A stretch of DNA of 64,000 nt. Origin: UBA7236 sp044227505 (GTDB lineage: Bacteria; Bacteroidota; Bacteroidia; Chitinophagales; BACL12). The stretch is taken from contig JBGAWP010000005.1 of the NCBI GenBank assembly GCA_044227505.1, positions 1 to 64,000 on the forward strand, written 5' to 3'. Positions 41,385-50,518 of this stretch are shown piece by piece; the first letter of the stretch is position 1, and each line of letters starts with the position of its first letter. Position numbers and translations under genes: made by a program. The notes under the pieces were generated by a model. That model was given only the letters and a program-made list of their open reading frames with translations. It did no database searches and was not told the DNA's origin.

Positions 41385-42536
41385 TTAAATGGACCATTTT
41401 TCAAAAAATGGCTCACGGTAATTGTAATTTGGTTGAAACTGTTTTAAAAGGGATATAGAAACGTATGTAATCAATATTTTCGCATTTACGTTTCTTTCTA
41501 CAAAGTAAATACTTTTATCAAACAGTTCGAGAATTCGGGTAATTTTTTCTACACCCAGAAGTTTGCCCAGACCGGCAGCCGTTTTTAATTCGGCATCGGT
41601 AAGCTTGGAAATGCTTGCTGCACCTGCTTCAATAAGCAATATCTCCCTAAAGAAGTGTAGGCAATATTGAAAGAAATTTTTCTGATTTTCCCTCCCCTGT
41701 TTTACGAATTTGTCGTTCCAGGCATATAATCCCTTCACATTCTGGCGATAACACACTTCCATCCACTCCCTGATTAGAATGCCTTCTCCATCTTCCTGCA
41801 TCTCCACCAATTGTGCTGCTTCATTAAAGTCGCCATCACTCAAAGCCGCTATCTTTTTAGCTTGTGGCATTTGGATATTGAATTTTTCCATCAGCGTATT
41901 GATAATTTCCTCATCAGTAAGGCGATTGAATTTTACGATCTGTAATCGCGACATGATAGTATTGAGCACTCTTTCCTGATCATTGGCAACCAGAATAAAA
42001 ACGGTATTATCAGGTGGTTCTTCAATTATTTTTAATAAGCGGTTTCCTTCCTTTTCCAGAAATTCAGGCAACCAAAGTATTAAAACTTTATAGGATGCCT
42101 CGAAATTTTTCATACTTAATCTGCGAAGAATATCGGAACATTCTTTGGAGGTGATATTTCCCTGTTTATTTTCTGCTGCTATGGATGTTATCCATTGATT
42201 GTAATTTGCATAGGGAGTTTTTTGCAAAAACTCTCTCCATTCGGGCATATAATCGGCACACAATTCTTTTTTGTCGGTTTTAACAAAGGGAAATGTATAA
42301 TGTATATCGGGGTGAATAAATTTTTGTGATTTAATGCAACTCGGGCATTTTCCACAGGAATCTTCTGTGGTTCTATTTTCGCAATTAATGTATTGTGCGT
42401 AAGCTAATGCCATAACAAGATTTCCACATCCTTCAGGACCTAAAAATAATTGCGCGTGACTCACACGGTTTTCCTCAACCGCTTTAATGAGTTGCTTTTT
42501 GATCCTGGTATGGCCTGTTACATCTTTAAAAAACAT
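41385..42536 (-). CDS. holB: DNA polymerase III delta' subunit
   Basis: A 383-residue clamp-loader subunit. Residues about 31-45 have GPEGCGNLVMALA, a P-loop without its lysine, as expected for delta', which does not hydrolyse ATP. A zinc module follows with CENRTTEDSCGKCPSC, and VLILWLPEFLEKEGNRLLKIIEEPPDNTVFILV-type sensor region (core LLKIIEEPP) near residue 165-180. The C-terminal helical collar is normal. It starts the holB-ricT-gldH group. Confidence 0.92.
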   Translation of the reverse strand: MFFKDVTGHTRIKKQLIKAVEENRVSHAQLFLGPEGCGNLVMALAYAQYINCENRTTEDSCGKCPSCIKSQKFIHPDIHYTFPFVKTDKKELCADYMPEWREFLQKTPYANYNQWITSIAAENKQGNITSKECSDILRRLSMKNFEASYKVLILWLPEFLEKEGNRLLKIIEEPPDNTVFILVANDQERVLNTIMSRLQIVKFNRLTDEEIINTLMEKFNIQMPQAKKIAALSDGDFNEAAQLVEMQEDGEGILIREWMEVCYRQNVKGLYAWNDKFVKQGRENQKNFFQYCLHFFREILLIEAGAASISKLTDAELKTAAGLGKLLGVEKITRILELFDKSIYFVERNVNAKILITYVSISLLKQFQPNYNYREPFFEKWSI

Positions 42537-42790
42537 GAATTTGTTTTGGGGATAAAGTTAAGAGAAATGGAGGATTTTTTTTGCCGCAAAGGCTCGAACA
42601 CCGCAAAGTTGCGCAAATACAAAGGTGAAAAATACTAAGAGGTTAATCCATCTAAAAACCATAATTACCTAATACACTATTTTATTTATGCTCAGGTTAA
42701 ATTCAATTTCTTCAGTAATATCTAATTTAAAAATCTAGGAAAAACTTCTATGAATCCTTCCATTTTTAGAATTAAACAATTAATAAATCA
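42537..42790. other. Intergenic region with degenerate cgcaaag repeats
   Basis: No gene. ccgcaaaggct, ccgcaaagttgcgcaaa (42580-42617) is a short run of cgcaaag-like units of a kind often seen between Bacteroidota genes; the rest is AT-rich. Confidence 0.5.
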
Positions 42791-43279
42791 TCAATTCAAA
42801 TTCAATAGCTCCAATAATTCCTCATTGATCGGGTCCATGGAAGGTGGAAATACGGCAATTAGTTTTCCATCTTCATTAAGCAGAAATTTTTGAAAATTCC
42901 AGGTGATGGATTTATTAAGATCGCCGTCAAGTTCCTGCTCATTTAACCATTTGAAAACAGGATTAATTGCATCGCCTATCACTTCACTTTTTGCAGCAAG
43001 CGGGAAAGTAACGCCATATCGATAAGAACAAAAATTTCGGATCTCTTTATTTGTTCCAGGCTCCTGCTCCCCAAAATTATTCGAGGGAAAGCCCACTACA
43101 ACAAGATTATTTTTATAATTAGTGAACAACTCCTGCAACTGACGATATTGAGTGGTAAATTCACAATCGCTCGCAGTGTTCACAACAAGCACTTTTTTTC
43201 CCTTAAACGCAGCAAAATCAATTACTCCTCCATCAATGGAGGGCACTTTTAGGTGATGTATCGTGTTTTCTTTAACCAT
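42791..43279 (-). CDS. Glutathione peroxidase-family thiol peroxidase
   Basis: A 162-residue peroxidase that reduces H2O2 or lipid peroxides, in bacteria usually with thioredoxin. The catalytic set is visible: Cys39 in NTASDCEFT (common form NVASKCGFT), Gln72 in FGEQEPGT and the Trp-Asn pair in TWNFQKFLL. No signal peptide, so cytoplasmic. Asp and Glu around Cys39 are unusual against the family Lys and Gly. Single gene. Confidence 0.9.
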   Translation of the reverse strand: MVKENTIHHLKVPSIDGGVIDFAAFKGKKVLVVNTASDCEFTTQYRQLQELFTNYKNNLVVVGFPSNNFGEQEPGTNKEIRNFCSYRYGVTFPLAAKSEVIGDAINPVFKWLNEQELDGDLNKSITWNFQKFLLNEDGKLIAVFPPSMDPINEELLELLNLN

Positions 43280-43415
43280 TTGCCGAATGACGGTAAAATT
43301 AAACCAAAAATGTTATTTGGAAACAATCTAAGTAGTGGAAAAACATAAAATAGCAAACATTTTTGATTTTTTAACAAACTTTGCAGTGGATTGTTTGTTG
43401 TAATTAGATAATAAT

Positions 43416-43823
43416 ATGAGAACTACTGTATGCAGAAGAGCTACTTTTAATGCCGCGCACAGGCTTTTTAATCCAGCGTGGGATGAGGAAACCAATGATC
43501 ACATTTTTGGTTTGTGTAATAATCCGAATTATCACGGACATAATTATACACTCATCGTAAAAATAACCGGCGACATAAATCCGGAGACAGGTTATGTAAT
43601 AGATCTTAAAAGGGTAAAACACCTGATCGATCAATTAGTTATCGAGCCCTTCGATCACAATAATTTAAATCTGGATGTTCCTGATTTTAAATATTTAAAC
43701 CCAACTGCAGAAAATATTGCAAAGGTGATCTGGGAAAAATTCCGCAAACATTTGGATGATTCCTATGATATTAAAATTCAACTGTACGAAACGGAAAATA
43801 ATTTTGTGGAGTATCCGGCTTGA
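43416..43823 (+). CDS. queD: 6-pyruvoyl-tetrahydropterin synthase / QueD-like enzyme
   Basis: A 135-residue member of the PTPS/QueD fold. Zinc ligands are His15 (NAAHRL), His40 and His42 (NYHGHNY); Cys34 in GLCNNPN is the catalytic cysteine, and DHNNLN/PTAEN later form the pterin pocket. In most bacteria this enzyme makes 6-carboxy-tetrahydropterin for queuosine; the LCNNPNYHGHNY form also occurs in PTPS-like enzymes, so the exact product is uncertain. No other queuosine genes are here. Confidence 0.9.
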   Translation: MRTTVCRRATFNAAHRLFNPAWDEETNDHIFGLCNNPNYHGHNYTLIVKITGDINPETGYVIDLKRVKHLIDQLVIEPFDHNNLNLDVPDFKYLNPTAENIAKVIWEKFRKHLDDSYDIKIQLYETENNFVEYPA

Positions 43824-43825
43824 TC

Positions 43826-44224
43826 TTAAATTATTTTCAGCTTATTTTCATCTCCCATTTTAAACAACATCAATCCAGCAATATTTTTTCCTCTCATTTT
43901 CATTTCCTCTGCTTTTTCACCGCTGTATAAACGGTCAATTGTTTCGGTAAATAATTTCAACCAACGGTCAAAATGTATTGCGGTTAATTTTATTTGTTCA
44001 TTTAATTTAAAATGTGGTGACATTGCATTTCTTGTATACACGGTTGTGCCCAGCACTGTTGCTTCCCAAAAATCATACATAATGGGTAAATGTTCTTCCC
44101 AATTTACCTTAGCGATATCGTTAAAAATAAATCCAATAACATCATCAGCCTTCACTTTTTCATAAAAGCCATCAATTATAATTTTTATATCTTCTCTGTT
44201 GAGAATTTCGTTTTTAGATTCCAT
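43826..44224 (-). CDS. Group III truncated hemoglobin
   Basis: A 132-residue globin of the truncated group III class. The pattern DVIGFIFNDIAKVNWEEHLPIMYDFWE (starts DVIGFIFND), then FKLNEQIKLTAIHFDRWLKLF containing the proximal His, matches the family well, as does the length. It probably binds O2, NO or peroxide; the role is unknown. Downstream of the OsmC gene with 2 bp between them, so co-transcribed; convergent with queD 2 bp away. Confidence 0.9.
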   Translation of the reverse strand: MESKNEILNREDIKIIIDGFYEKVKADDVIGFIFNDIAKVNWEEHLPIMYDFWEATVLGTTVYTRNAMSPHFKLNEQIKLTAIHFDRWLKLFTETIDRLYSGEKAEEMKMRGKNIAGLMLFKMGDENKLKII

Positions 44225-44226
44225 TT

Positions 44227-44631
44227 TTATGTGCTGAGAATTAATTCGGTATTTATTTTTATTGATTTTGTTAATATTTTATGCACGGGACATTTATCGG
44301 CTACTAAAATTAATCTATTCTTCATTTCTTCTGTTAGCGGTTTGCTAAACCGGAGCATTCTGTGAAAAATTGTTTCTGATTCCTGATTTTCTAACTCCAC
44401 ATTTACATTTATATCACCCACGTCCCATTTTTTTTGATCAGAATACATTCTTAATGTAATAGAGGTACATGCAGCCAAACTCATGCTTAATAATTCCCTC
44501 GGTGAGGGGCCCGTATCAGAGCCTCCTTTATGTTCCGGTTCATCGGCTAATATTTCTGATCTGCCGTTGGTAAGTATAGTTTTATAAGGAGTTGAACCTA
44601 AACTTGCTGTTACCTGTATTTTATCTTCCAT
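44227..44631 (-). CDS. OsmC-family peroxidase
   Basis: A 134-residue OsmC/Ohr-type protein that reduces organic hydroperoxides with two cysteines. Both are visible: SLAACTSITLRMY (about residue 54) and VADKCPVHKIL (about residue 118). PSPRELLSMSLAACT is the typical helix start. Forms a small stress operon with the truncated globin and lies beside the glutathione peroxidase region, giving a local redox theme. Confidence 0.9.
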   Translation of the reverse strand: MEDKIQVTASLGSTPYKTILTNGRSEILADEPEHKGGSDTGPSPRELLSMSLAACTSITLRMYSDQKKWDVGDINVNVELENQESETIFHRMLRFSKPLTEEMKNRLILVADKCPVHKILTKSIKINTELILST

Positions 44632-44729
44632 TTTACTGTTTTTGGTAATTCGATGCTAAAGGTATACACGGGAAGGGTTTTTGTTATAAAAGGTTGGTTA
44701 ACAATGTTTATCCTTACATTAACCTTAAT

Positions 44730-44775
44730 TAACTTTGCACACCAAATTTAATCGGGGTGTGCATTGTTAACTTTG
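44730..44775 (+). promoter_or_regulatory. Tandem promoter boxes with inverted repeat upstream of moxR
   Basis: TAACTTTG occurs twice (44730-44737 and 44768-44775), both matching TAnnTTTG. Between them gcacacc (44737-44743) pairs with ggtgtgc (44756-44762), a 7-bp inverted repeat that could be an operator or a leader hairpin. The moxR ATG is 39 bp after the second box. Confidence 0.5.
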
Positions 44776-44813
44776 CAACCCTGTGATTTTTTAATTGACT
44801 AAACTTATATTAC

Positions 44814-45815
44814 ATGGAAACTTTGGCATCTGCTGAAATTAAAGAACTTAACGACCGAATACACGAAGAAAGCGCATTTATCGATCTTTTGCGTCTGGAA
44901 ACATCCAAAGTAATTATTGGTCAAAAATACATGATAGACAGACTTTTACTGGGTCTGCTTTCGCAAGGTCATATTCTATTAGAGGGAGTTCCTGGATTAG
45001 CTAAAACGTTGGCTATCAAGACATTAGCAAATGCAATCAACGCAAAATTTTCCAGAATTCAATTCACTCCCGACCTTTTACCGGCCGATCTGGTAGGTAC
45101 GCTCATTTACAATCAAAAAGACAATGTTTTCAGTGTAAAGAAGGGGCCAATTTTTGCCAATTTTATTTTGGCCGATGAGATAAACAGAGCACCTGCAAAA
45201 GTGCAAAGTGCATTATTGGAATCCATGCAGGAAAAGCAGGTTACTATTGGTGATAAAACGTATAAATTGGAAGAGCCTTTTTTGGTACTGGCAACTCAAA
45301 ATCCAATTGAACAGGAGGGAACATACCCGTTGCCTGAGGCGCAAGTGGACAGATTTATGATGAAAGTGGTGATAAATTACCCCACAAAAGAAGATGAAAA
45401 ACTTATCATCAGGCAAAATGTGACCGGGGCAGAAATAAAAATAAAACAAGTTATTTCACCTGAGCAAATACTTTCAGCAAGAAATCTTGTTAAGGATGTT
45501 TATATGGATGAAAAAATTGAGAATTATATTCTCGATATCGTTTTTGCAACAAGAAAACCGGAGGATTTTAAACTAAACAAAATAAAACATCTCATTACGT
45601 ACGGAGGTTCTCCGCGTGCTTCTATTAATCTTGCATTGGCGAGTAAGGCTTATGCATTTATTAAAAGAAGAGGTTACGTAATTCCAGAAGATGTGCGCGC
45701 AATATGTCATGATGTGCTTCGCCATCGAATTGGATTAACTTATGAAGCAGAGGCGGAAAATATTACTTCGGAAGAAATTATTTCCGAGATTTTGAATGTG
45801 GTGGAGGTGCCATGA
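44814..45815 (+). CDS. MoxR-family AAA+ ATPase
   Basis: A 333-residue AAA+ chaperone-like ATPase. Walker A is GVPGLAKT (about 53-60), Walker B LADEINRAP (about 117-125) followed by ESMQEKQVT, and sensor ATQNPIEQEGTYPLPEAQVDRF (begins ATQNPIEQEG) near 153-174. These proteins help assemble or activate VWA-domain partners; here DUF58, BatA and BatB follow. First gene of the operon with two promoter boxes upstream. Confidence 0.93.
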   Translation: METLASAEIKELNDRIHEESAFIDLLRLETSKVIIGQKYMIDRLLLGLLSQGHILLEGVPGLAKTLAIKTLANAINAKFSRIQFTPDLLPADLVGTLIYNQKDNVFSVKKGPIFANFILADEINRAPAKVQSALLESMQEKQVTIGDKTYKLEEPFLVLATQNPIEQEGTYPLPEAQVDRFMMKVVINYPTKEDEKLIIRQNVTGAEIKIKQVISPEQILSARNLVKDVYMDEKIENYILDIVFATRKPEDFKLNKIKHLITYGGSPRASINLALASKAYAFIKRRGYVIPEDVRAICHDVLRHRIGLTYEAEAENITSEEIISEILNVVEVP

Positions 45816-45941
45816 GAAAGGTTGAAGGGGTTGAAAACGTTTAATACGGAGAAACTGAGGTTATCGCTTATAGGAGGGTCTCAGCAGAGTTGACAGCCAG
45901 CGCAACCAATTAATAAATTACCAAACTAAAAAATTACCAAA

Positions 45942-46817
45942 TTGGATAAGGCAGCGTTGTTAAAAAAAGTCAGGTCCATTGAAATAAAAACCAAGGGTAT
46001 TTCCCAGAATATCTTTTCGGGAGAATATCATTCTGCATTTAAAGGAAGGGGGATGAGTTTTAGCGAAGTGAGGGAATATACTTTTGGCGATGATGTGCGC
46101 AATATTGAGTGGAATGTTACTGCACGAATGAGTCATCCCTATATAAAAGTATTTGAAGAAGAGAGAGAGTTGACCGTGATGTTAATTATTGATGTAAGTC
46201 AATCGTCGTATTTCGGAACTCAAATTCAAATGAAAAATGCATTAATTACCGAAATTGCAGCAGTATTATCATTTTCAGCAATTAATAATAATGATAAAGT
46301 TGGGGTGATATTATTTTCCGATCGCATCGAAAAATTTATTCCTCCCAAAAAAGGCAAGTCGCATATTTTGAGAATTATAAGTGATTTATTGGAGGTTGCC
46401 CCGGAGGGGACAAAAACAAATATTTCCCTGGCGATGGAATACTTTAATAATGTGGTGAAAAAAAGAAGTATAGCATTTGTTTTTAGTGATTTTATCGACA
46501 AAGACTATGAAAAACCTTTGCGGATCGCTGCACGTAAGCACGACCTAATTGGGGTGCACATTCATGATAAAAGAGAAGAAGAATTACCTGATGTTGGTAT
46601 AGTACGCATGTTTGATGCTGAAAAAAATGAAGTGATGTGGGTTGATACTTCCAATGAGAGAACCAGAAATCAGTACAAAAAGAATTTTATTGAAAATGTA
46701 TCACAATTCAAGACAACATTTTCGAAAAGTGGTGCGGATACAATTAGTATCAATAGTGAAAAACCCTATATCAACGAATTACATAAATTTTTCAGGAAAA
46801 GAATAATGATGCGATAA
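45942..46817 (+). CDS. DUF58 protein with VWA-like domain
   Basis: A 291-residue cytoplasmic protein. The DUF58 motif is RGMSFSEVREYTFGDDVRNIEWNVTAR (core YTFGDDVRNIEWN) at about 36-62, and a MIDAS-like DVSQSS near 84-89 marks the VWA part. It starts with TTG at 45942: the in-frame stop at 45927 leaves only ATT or this TTG. A 126-bp gap follows moxR and contains a degenerate ctgag...ctcag hairpin. Part of the moxR-bat operon, where it is thought to act with MoxR at the envelope. Confidence 0.9.
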   Translation: MDKAALLKKVRSIEIKTKGISQNIFSGEYHSAFKGRGMSFSEVREYTFGDDVRNIEWNVTARMSHPYIKVFEEERELTVMLIIDVSQSSYFGTQIQMKNALITEIAAVLSFSAINNNDKVGVILFSDRIEKFIPPKKGKSHILRIISDLLEVAPEGTKTNISLAMEYFNNVVKKRSIAFVFSDFIDKDYEKPLRIAARKHDLIGVHIHDKREEELPDVGIVRMFDAEKNEVMWVDTSNERTRNQYKKNFIENVSQFKTTFSKSGADTISINSEKPYINELHKFFRKRIMMR

Positions 46818-46823
46818 CGAACC

Positions 46824-47753
46824 ATGAGGAAAGGAATAGTACTTATATTACTTTTATTAATTATAACAACACTAATAAATGCTCAGGTTAGTGTATCTGT
46901 AAAAACCGATAAGGGCCAATATCTTATCGGCGATTATATTCGTGTTCAATTGAATGTTACTTCCGATTCAACATATACGCTGGACTGGCCAAACGAAAAC
47001 AACATAACAACCTATGATCTTATCACAAGCAACCCTATTGATACCACACGCATTAATAATACGTATAATTTAAGACAGGAATTGGTTTTCAGCATCTACG
47101 ATTCCGGGACCTATTATCTTCCACAAATTAAAATAGCCTACAAAAAATTACGCGATACCGCAATGTATTTTGCGTTTTCAGATTCTGTTTTGTTTACCGT
47201 ACAAACAGTGCCCGTGGATACCACAGCAACTATAAAACCCATTAAAGAAGTAATTCAGGTAAAGGTTGTAAATTATACATGGATTTATATTGTTGGTGGA
47301 TTAATATTATTGGCTGGAATTGCTTTAGTGATTTATTTTGTTTTCTTTAAAAGCAAAATTCAAATAATTATTAAAGAAAAAGTTCCCACTGTTTCCTATT
47401 ATGAAAAAACAATTCAACTACTGAAAGAATTGGATTTAAAAAAATTGTGGCAAAAGGATGACCTTAAGGAATATTATTCTGAATTAACGGAAATTGTTCG
47501 TGCTTATTTGGAAAAACGTTTCGGTATTAAGGCATTGGAGAGTACTTCAGATGAAATACTTGCACAATTAAATAATGTTGATGTATCTGCGCAGCAAATA
47601 GAACATATTCGTTTTATACTCGAATTGGCTGATCTTGCAAAATTTGCTAAGTCGCGACCACTTCAAAATGAAAATATATCGGCAATGCAAAATGCATTTT
47701 CATTTGTGGAATCAACAAAGCCGGTAGAACCAAAACCTGATACAAAACAATGA
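46824..47753 (+). CDS. Bat-operon membrane protein, BatD-like N-terminal fold
   Basis: A 309-residue protein with a signal peptide (ILLLLIITTLINAQ), an exported beta region of about 140 residues, one membrane helix (YIVGGLILLAGIALVIYF, about 160-177) and a cytoplasmic helical domain (KLWQKDDLKEYYSELTEIVRAYLEKRF core EIVRAYLEKRF). This layout, a periplasmic beta domain and a cytoplasmic helical tail, is the same as in BatD further down. Overlaps batA by 4 bp (ATGATGG), so tightly coupled. Confidence 0.8.
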   Translation: MRKGIVLILLLLIITTLINAQVSVSVKTDKGQYLIGDYIRVQLNVTSDSTYTLDWPNENNITTYDLITSNPIDTTRINNTYNLRQELVFSIYDSGTYYLPQIKIAYKKLRDTAMYFAFSDSVLFTVQTVPVDTTATIKPIKEVIQVKVVNYTWIYIVGGLILLAGIALVIYFVFFKSKIQIIIKEKVPTVSYYEKTIQLLKELDLKKLWQKDDLKEYYSELTEIVRAYLEKRFGIKALESTSDEILAQLNNVDVSAQQIEHIRFILELADLAKFAKSRPLQNENISAMQNAFSFVESTKPVEPKPDTKQ

Positions 47754-48766
47754 TGGATCTTATAAAAGATATTAGATTTGAAGACCCATGGTTCTTTTTG
47801 CTGCTTTTGCTGCTGCCGTTATATTTCTATTATAATAAAAATCGGGGGCGCAGCAAATATGTGGAGTTTAAGATCTCCTCATTGGAGGGGTTTAAAAATA
47901 AAAATAGTACCCCATTAAAAATTAAATGGCTGCCGCTGTTGTTTATTTTGAGGATATTAAGTTTCATTGTGATCGTAATTGCGCTTGCACGTCCGCAAAC
48001 CGGTTTCAGCAATAAAAGAATTTCTTCTGAAGGAATTGATATGATGTTGTCGCTTGATGTTTCAACAAGTATGTACGCAATAGATTTCAGGCCAAACAGG
48101 ATGGAAGCGGCCAAAGTTGCAGCAAAGGAATTTATTGATAGTCGCCCGGGTGATAGGATCGGATTGGTAGTATTTGCAGGTGAAACATTTACACAATGCC
48201 CCGCAACTCTGGATCATGAATTATTAAAAACCCAGGTGGATAATGCCGATAATTGGTATTTACAAGATGGCACTGCAATTGGTGATGGATTATTTATGTC
48301 AGTTAACAGGTTGGCTGATACCACTAATTTAAGTACCAAGGTGATCATACTCTTAACGGATGGTGTAAGGATGGGTGGAAAATTTTCACCGATAGATGCC
48401 GCAAATGCAGCTAAACAATTAAATATTCGGGTTTATACAATAGGCGTGGGAAGCGATACGAATTTGCCCATTCCGGTTGTTGATAAAAATGGGAGAAGAG
48501 TGTTTGACCTTGATCCTCGTATTTCATTTGATGAGTCAACTTTAAAGGAAATAGCAGATATTACCGGAGGAACCTATTTTAAAGCGACCTCGAAGGAAAA
48601 ATTAACAGAAATTTACCGGGAAATTGATACAATTGAGAAACAAAAAATAGATGTTGATATTACCAGAAGATATGACGAGCAATTTCATTTGTTTGTTTTA
48701 GCGGGGTTTATTTTATTATTAATTGAATTAATTTTAAGACATACAATTTTCAGATCAGTAACGTAA
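47750..48766 (+). CDS. batA: BatA, VWA-domain membrane protein
   Basis: A 338-residue protein with two N-terminal membrane segments (about 15-26 and 60-80), a VWA domain with metal-ion site DVSTS (about 100-104), TDG near 200 and a C-terminal membrane helix (FVLAGFILLLIELIL). BatA is part of the Bacteroides aerotolerance (Bat) proteins, which probably form a complex in the periplasmic space. Its start overlaps the upstream gene and its stop is adjacent to batB. Confidence 0.92.
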   Translation: MMDLIKDIRFEDPWFFLLLLLLPLYFYYNKNRGRSKYVEFKISSLEGFKNKNSTPLKIKWLPLLFILRILSFIVIVIALARPQTGFSNKRISSEGIDMMLSLDVSTSMYAIDFRPNRMEAAKVAAKEFIDSRPGDRIGLVVFAGETFTQCPATLDHELLKTQVDNADNWYLQDGTAIGDGLFMSVNRLADTTNLSTKVIILLTDGVRMGGKFSPIDAANAAKQLNIRVYTIGVGSDTNLPIPVVDKNGRRVFDLDPRISFDESTLKEIADITGGTYFKATSKEKLTEIYREIDTIEKQKIDVDITRRYDEQFHLFVLAGFILLLIELILRHTIFRSVT

Positions 48767-49819
48767 ATGCAATTCGAAAATAGTACATATTTATATTTGT
48801 TGTTAATACTGCCTTTTGTGGTAGTATTATTTTATTTTTATGTTCTATGGCGAGTAAAAGCTATAAAAAAACTGGGTGATGAACATTTGATCAACCGGTT
48901 GATGCAACAGAACTCGCTTAAAAGAAAGTGGATAAAGATCTCCTTATTAATGGTAGCGCTTGCATGTTTTGTTATTGGACTTGCAAATTTGCGAATGGGT
49001 TCCAAAAAACAAAAAATTACCGGAGAAAGCGCTGAAGTGATCATTTGTTTTGATGTTTCAAATAGTATGCTGGCAACTGACGTAAAACCCGACAGGCTAG
49101 AACAGGCAAAACTAACAACGAGTCAATTGATCGAAAAATTAGCATCCAATAAAATCGGGTTGATCGTTTTTGCAGGTCAGAGTTATGTGCAAATGCCGCT
49201 TACCAGAGATTCGAGAGCGGCGCTTATGTATTTAAATACGATTAACACCGGTATGGTTTCGTCGCAAGGTACTGAAATAGGAAAAGCAATTGAGACCGCT
49301 TTAGTGGAATTTGAAACGGGAGGGGAAGAAAATTCAAAAAAAGGAAAAGCAATCATTATTATCACAGATGGAGAAAGTCATGATGAAAACGCCGTGGAAA
49401 TGGCTAAAGAAGCTGCGGATAAAAATATTAAAATAATTACCCTCGGCGTTGGCACTAAAAACGGAGGGCCTATTCCTATAAAAAAGGGAAATAAATCGGA
49501 AGGATTTAAAAAAGATAAAGAAGGAAATATAGTGCTCACAAAACTAAATGAACAAATAATGCAGGAATTGGCCGCAGAGTCCGGTGGATTGTATATGAAT
49601 GTTAGTGAAGGGCGAAAAGTGGTGCAAAAGGTATATGAAGAAATTGATGCATTGGATAAGACCAAAGATGATTCGTATGAGTTTTCTGAATACGCAAATC
49701 ACTTTCAGATCTTTTTGGGAATCGGCTTATTGTTCATGACCCTCGAATTCTTCTTATCGGATAAAAAACCAAAATGGCTTGAAAAAATAAATTTATTTGA
49801 CGCTGTAAAAAACACTTGA
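48767..49819 (+). CDS. batB: BatB, VWA-domain membrane protein
   Basis: A 350-residue paralogue of BatA: membrane segments at about 7-26 and 55-75, VWA domain with DVSNS (about 94-98) and a later ITDGESHDEN, and a C-terminal helix (FQIFLGIGLLFMTLEFFL). The intervening loop contains the basic KKGNKSEGFKKDKEGN stretch. It begins one base after the batA stop. VWA pairs BatA and BatB probably form the core of the Bat complex. Confidence 0.92.
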   Translation: MQFENSTYLYLLLILPFVVVLFYFYVLWRVKAIKKLGDEHLINRLMQQNSLKRKWIKISLLMVALACFVIGLANLRMGSKKQKITGESAEVIICFDVSNSMLATDVKPDRLEQAKLTTSQLIEKLASNKIGLIVFAGQSYVQMPLTRDSRAALMYLNTINTGMVSSQGTEIGKAIETALVEFETGGEENSKKGKAIIIITDGESHDENAVEMAKEAADKNIKIITLGVGTKNGGPIPIKKGNKSEGFKKDKEGNIVLTKLNEQIMQELAAESGGLYMNVSEGRKVVQKVYEEIDALDKTKDDSYEFSEYANHFQIFLGIGLLFMTLEFFLSDKKPKWLEKINLFDAVKNT

Positions 49820-49820
49820 T

Positions 49821-50516
49821 ATGAAATATAGTGTAGTTATATTCTTATTGTTGACAACCTCATTATTGATGGCACAAAAGGAAAATGTGGCCATTGACGA
49901 GGGGAATAAAAAATACACCGAACAGGATTTCCCGGGTGCTCAAAAAAGTTACAACGAAGCATTAAAGGTTAATCCTGAATCAGACGCAGGTAATTTTAAT
50001 TTGGGAAATTCCCTTTTTCAGCAAAAGGATTATGAAGGGGCACTGAATCAATTTAGAATAGCTGCAGAAAACACAAATGATCCTGAAGTGAGATCTCAGG
50101 CATATCACAATATGGGGAACGCGCTGCTGGAACAAAAAAAATACGAAGAAAGTATTAATGCATACAAGCAGGCGTTGCGCAACAACCCTGATGATGTGGA
50201 TACAAAATATAATCTTGCTTATGCTCAAAAAATGATCCAGCAACAGCAGCAACAACAAAAAAAGAATCAAGACGATAAAAAAGAGGATCAGAAAAAAGAA
50301 GATCAGAAAAAGGAGGATCAGCAGGATCAAAACAAAGAGCAACAACCGCAAAAAGATAAACAGCAGGAACAAAAACAATCTCAGCCTAAACAATATACAA
50401 AGGAAGAGTTGGAACGTATTATGCAGGCATTGAATCAGGATGATAAAAATGTTCAGGAAAAAGTAAATAAACAGAAAGTTCAGTCTGCCGGAGCGGAAGC
50501 AGAAAAAGATTGGTAA
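49821..50516 (+). CDS. batC: BatC, TPR protein with Lys/Gln-rich tail
   Basis: A 231-residue exported protein: signal peptide (VVIFLLLTTSLLMAQ), about three TPR units (residues 20-130, with YNEALKVNPESDAGNFNLGN and YKQALRNNPDDVDTKYNLAYA), then a low-complexity tail of Gln, Lys, Asp and Glu (QQQQQ, KKEDQKKEDQKKEDQ) from about 137 and a short final helix (EELERIMQALNQDD). The tail is typical of BatC. 1 bp after batB and 2 bp before batD. Confidence 0.9.
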   Translation: MKYSVVIFLLLTTSLLMAQKENVAIDEGNKKYTEQDFPGAQKSYNEALKVNPESDAGNFNLGNSLFQQKDYEGALNQFRIAAENTNDPEVRSQAYHNMGNALLEQKKYEESINAYKQALRNNPDDVDTKYNLAYAQKMIQQQQQQQKKNQDDKKEDQKKEDQKKEDQQDQNKEQQPQKDKQQEQKQSQPKQYTKEELERIMQALNQDDKNVQEKVNKQKVQSAGAEAEKDW

Positions 50517-50518
50517 TT

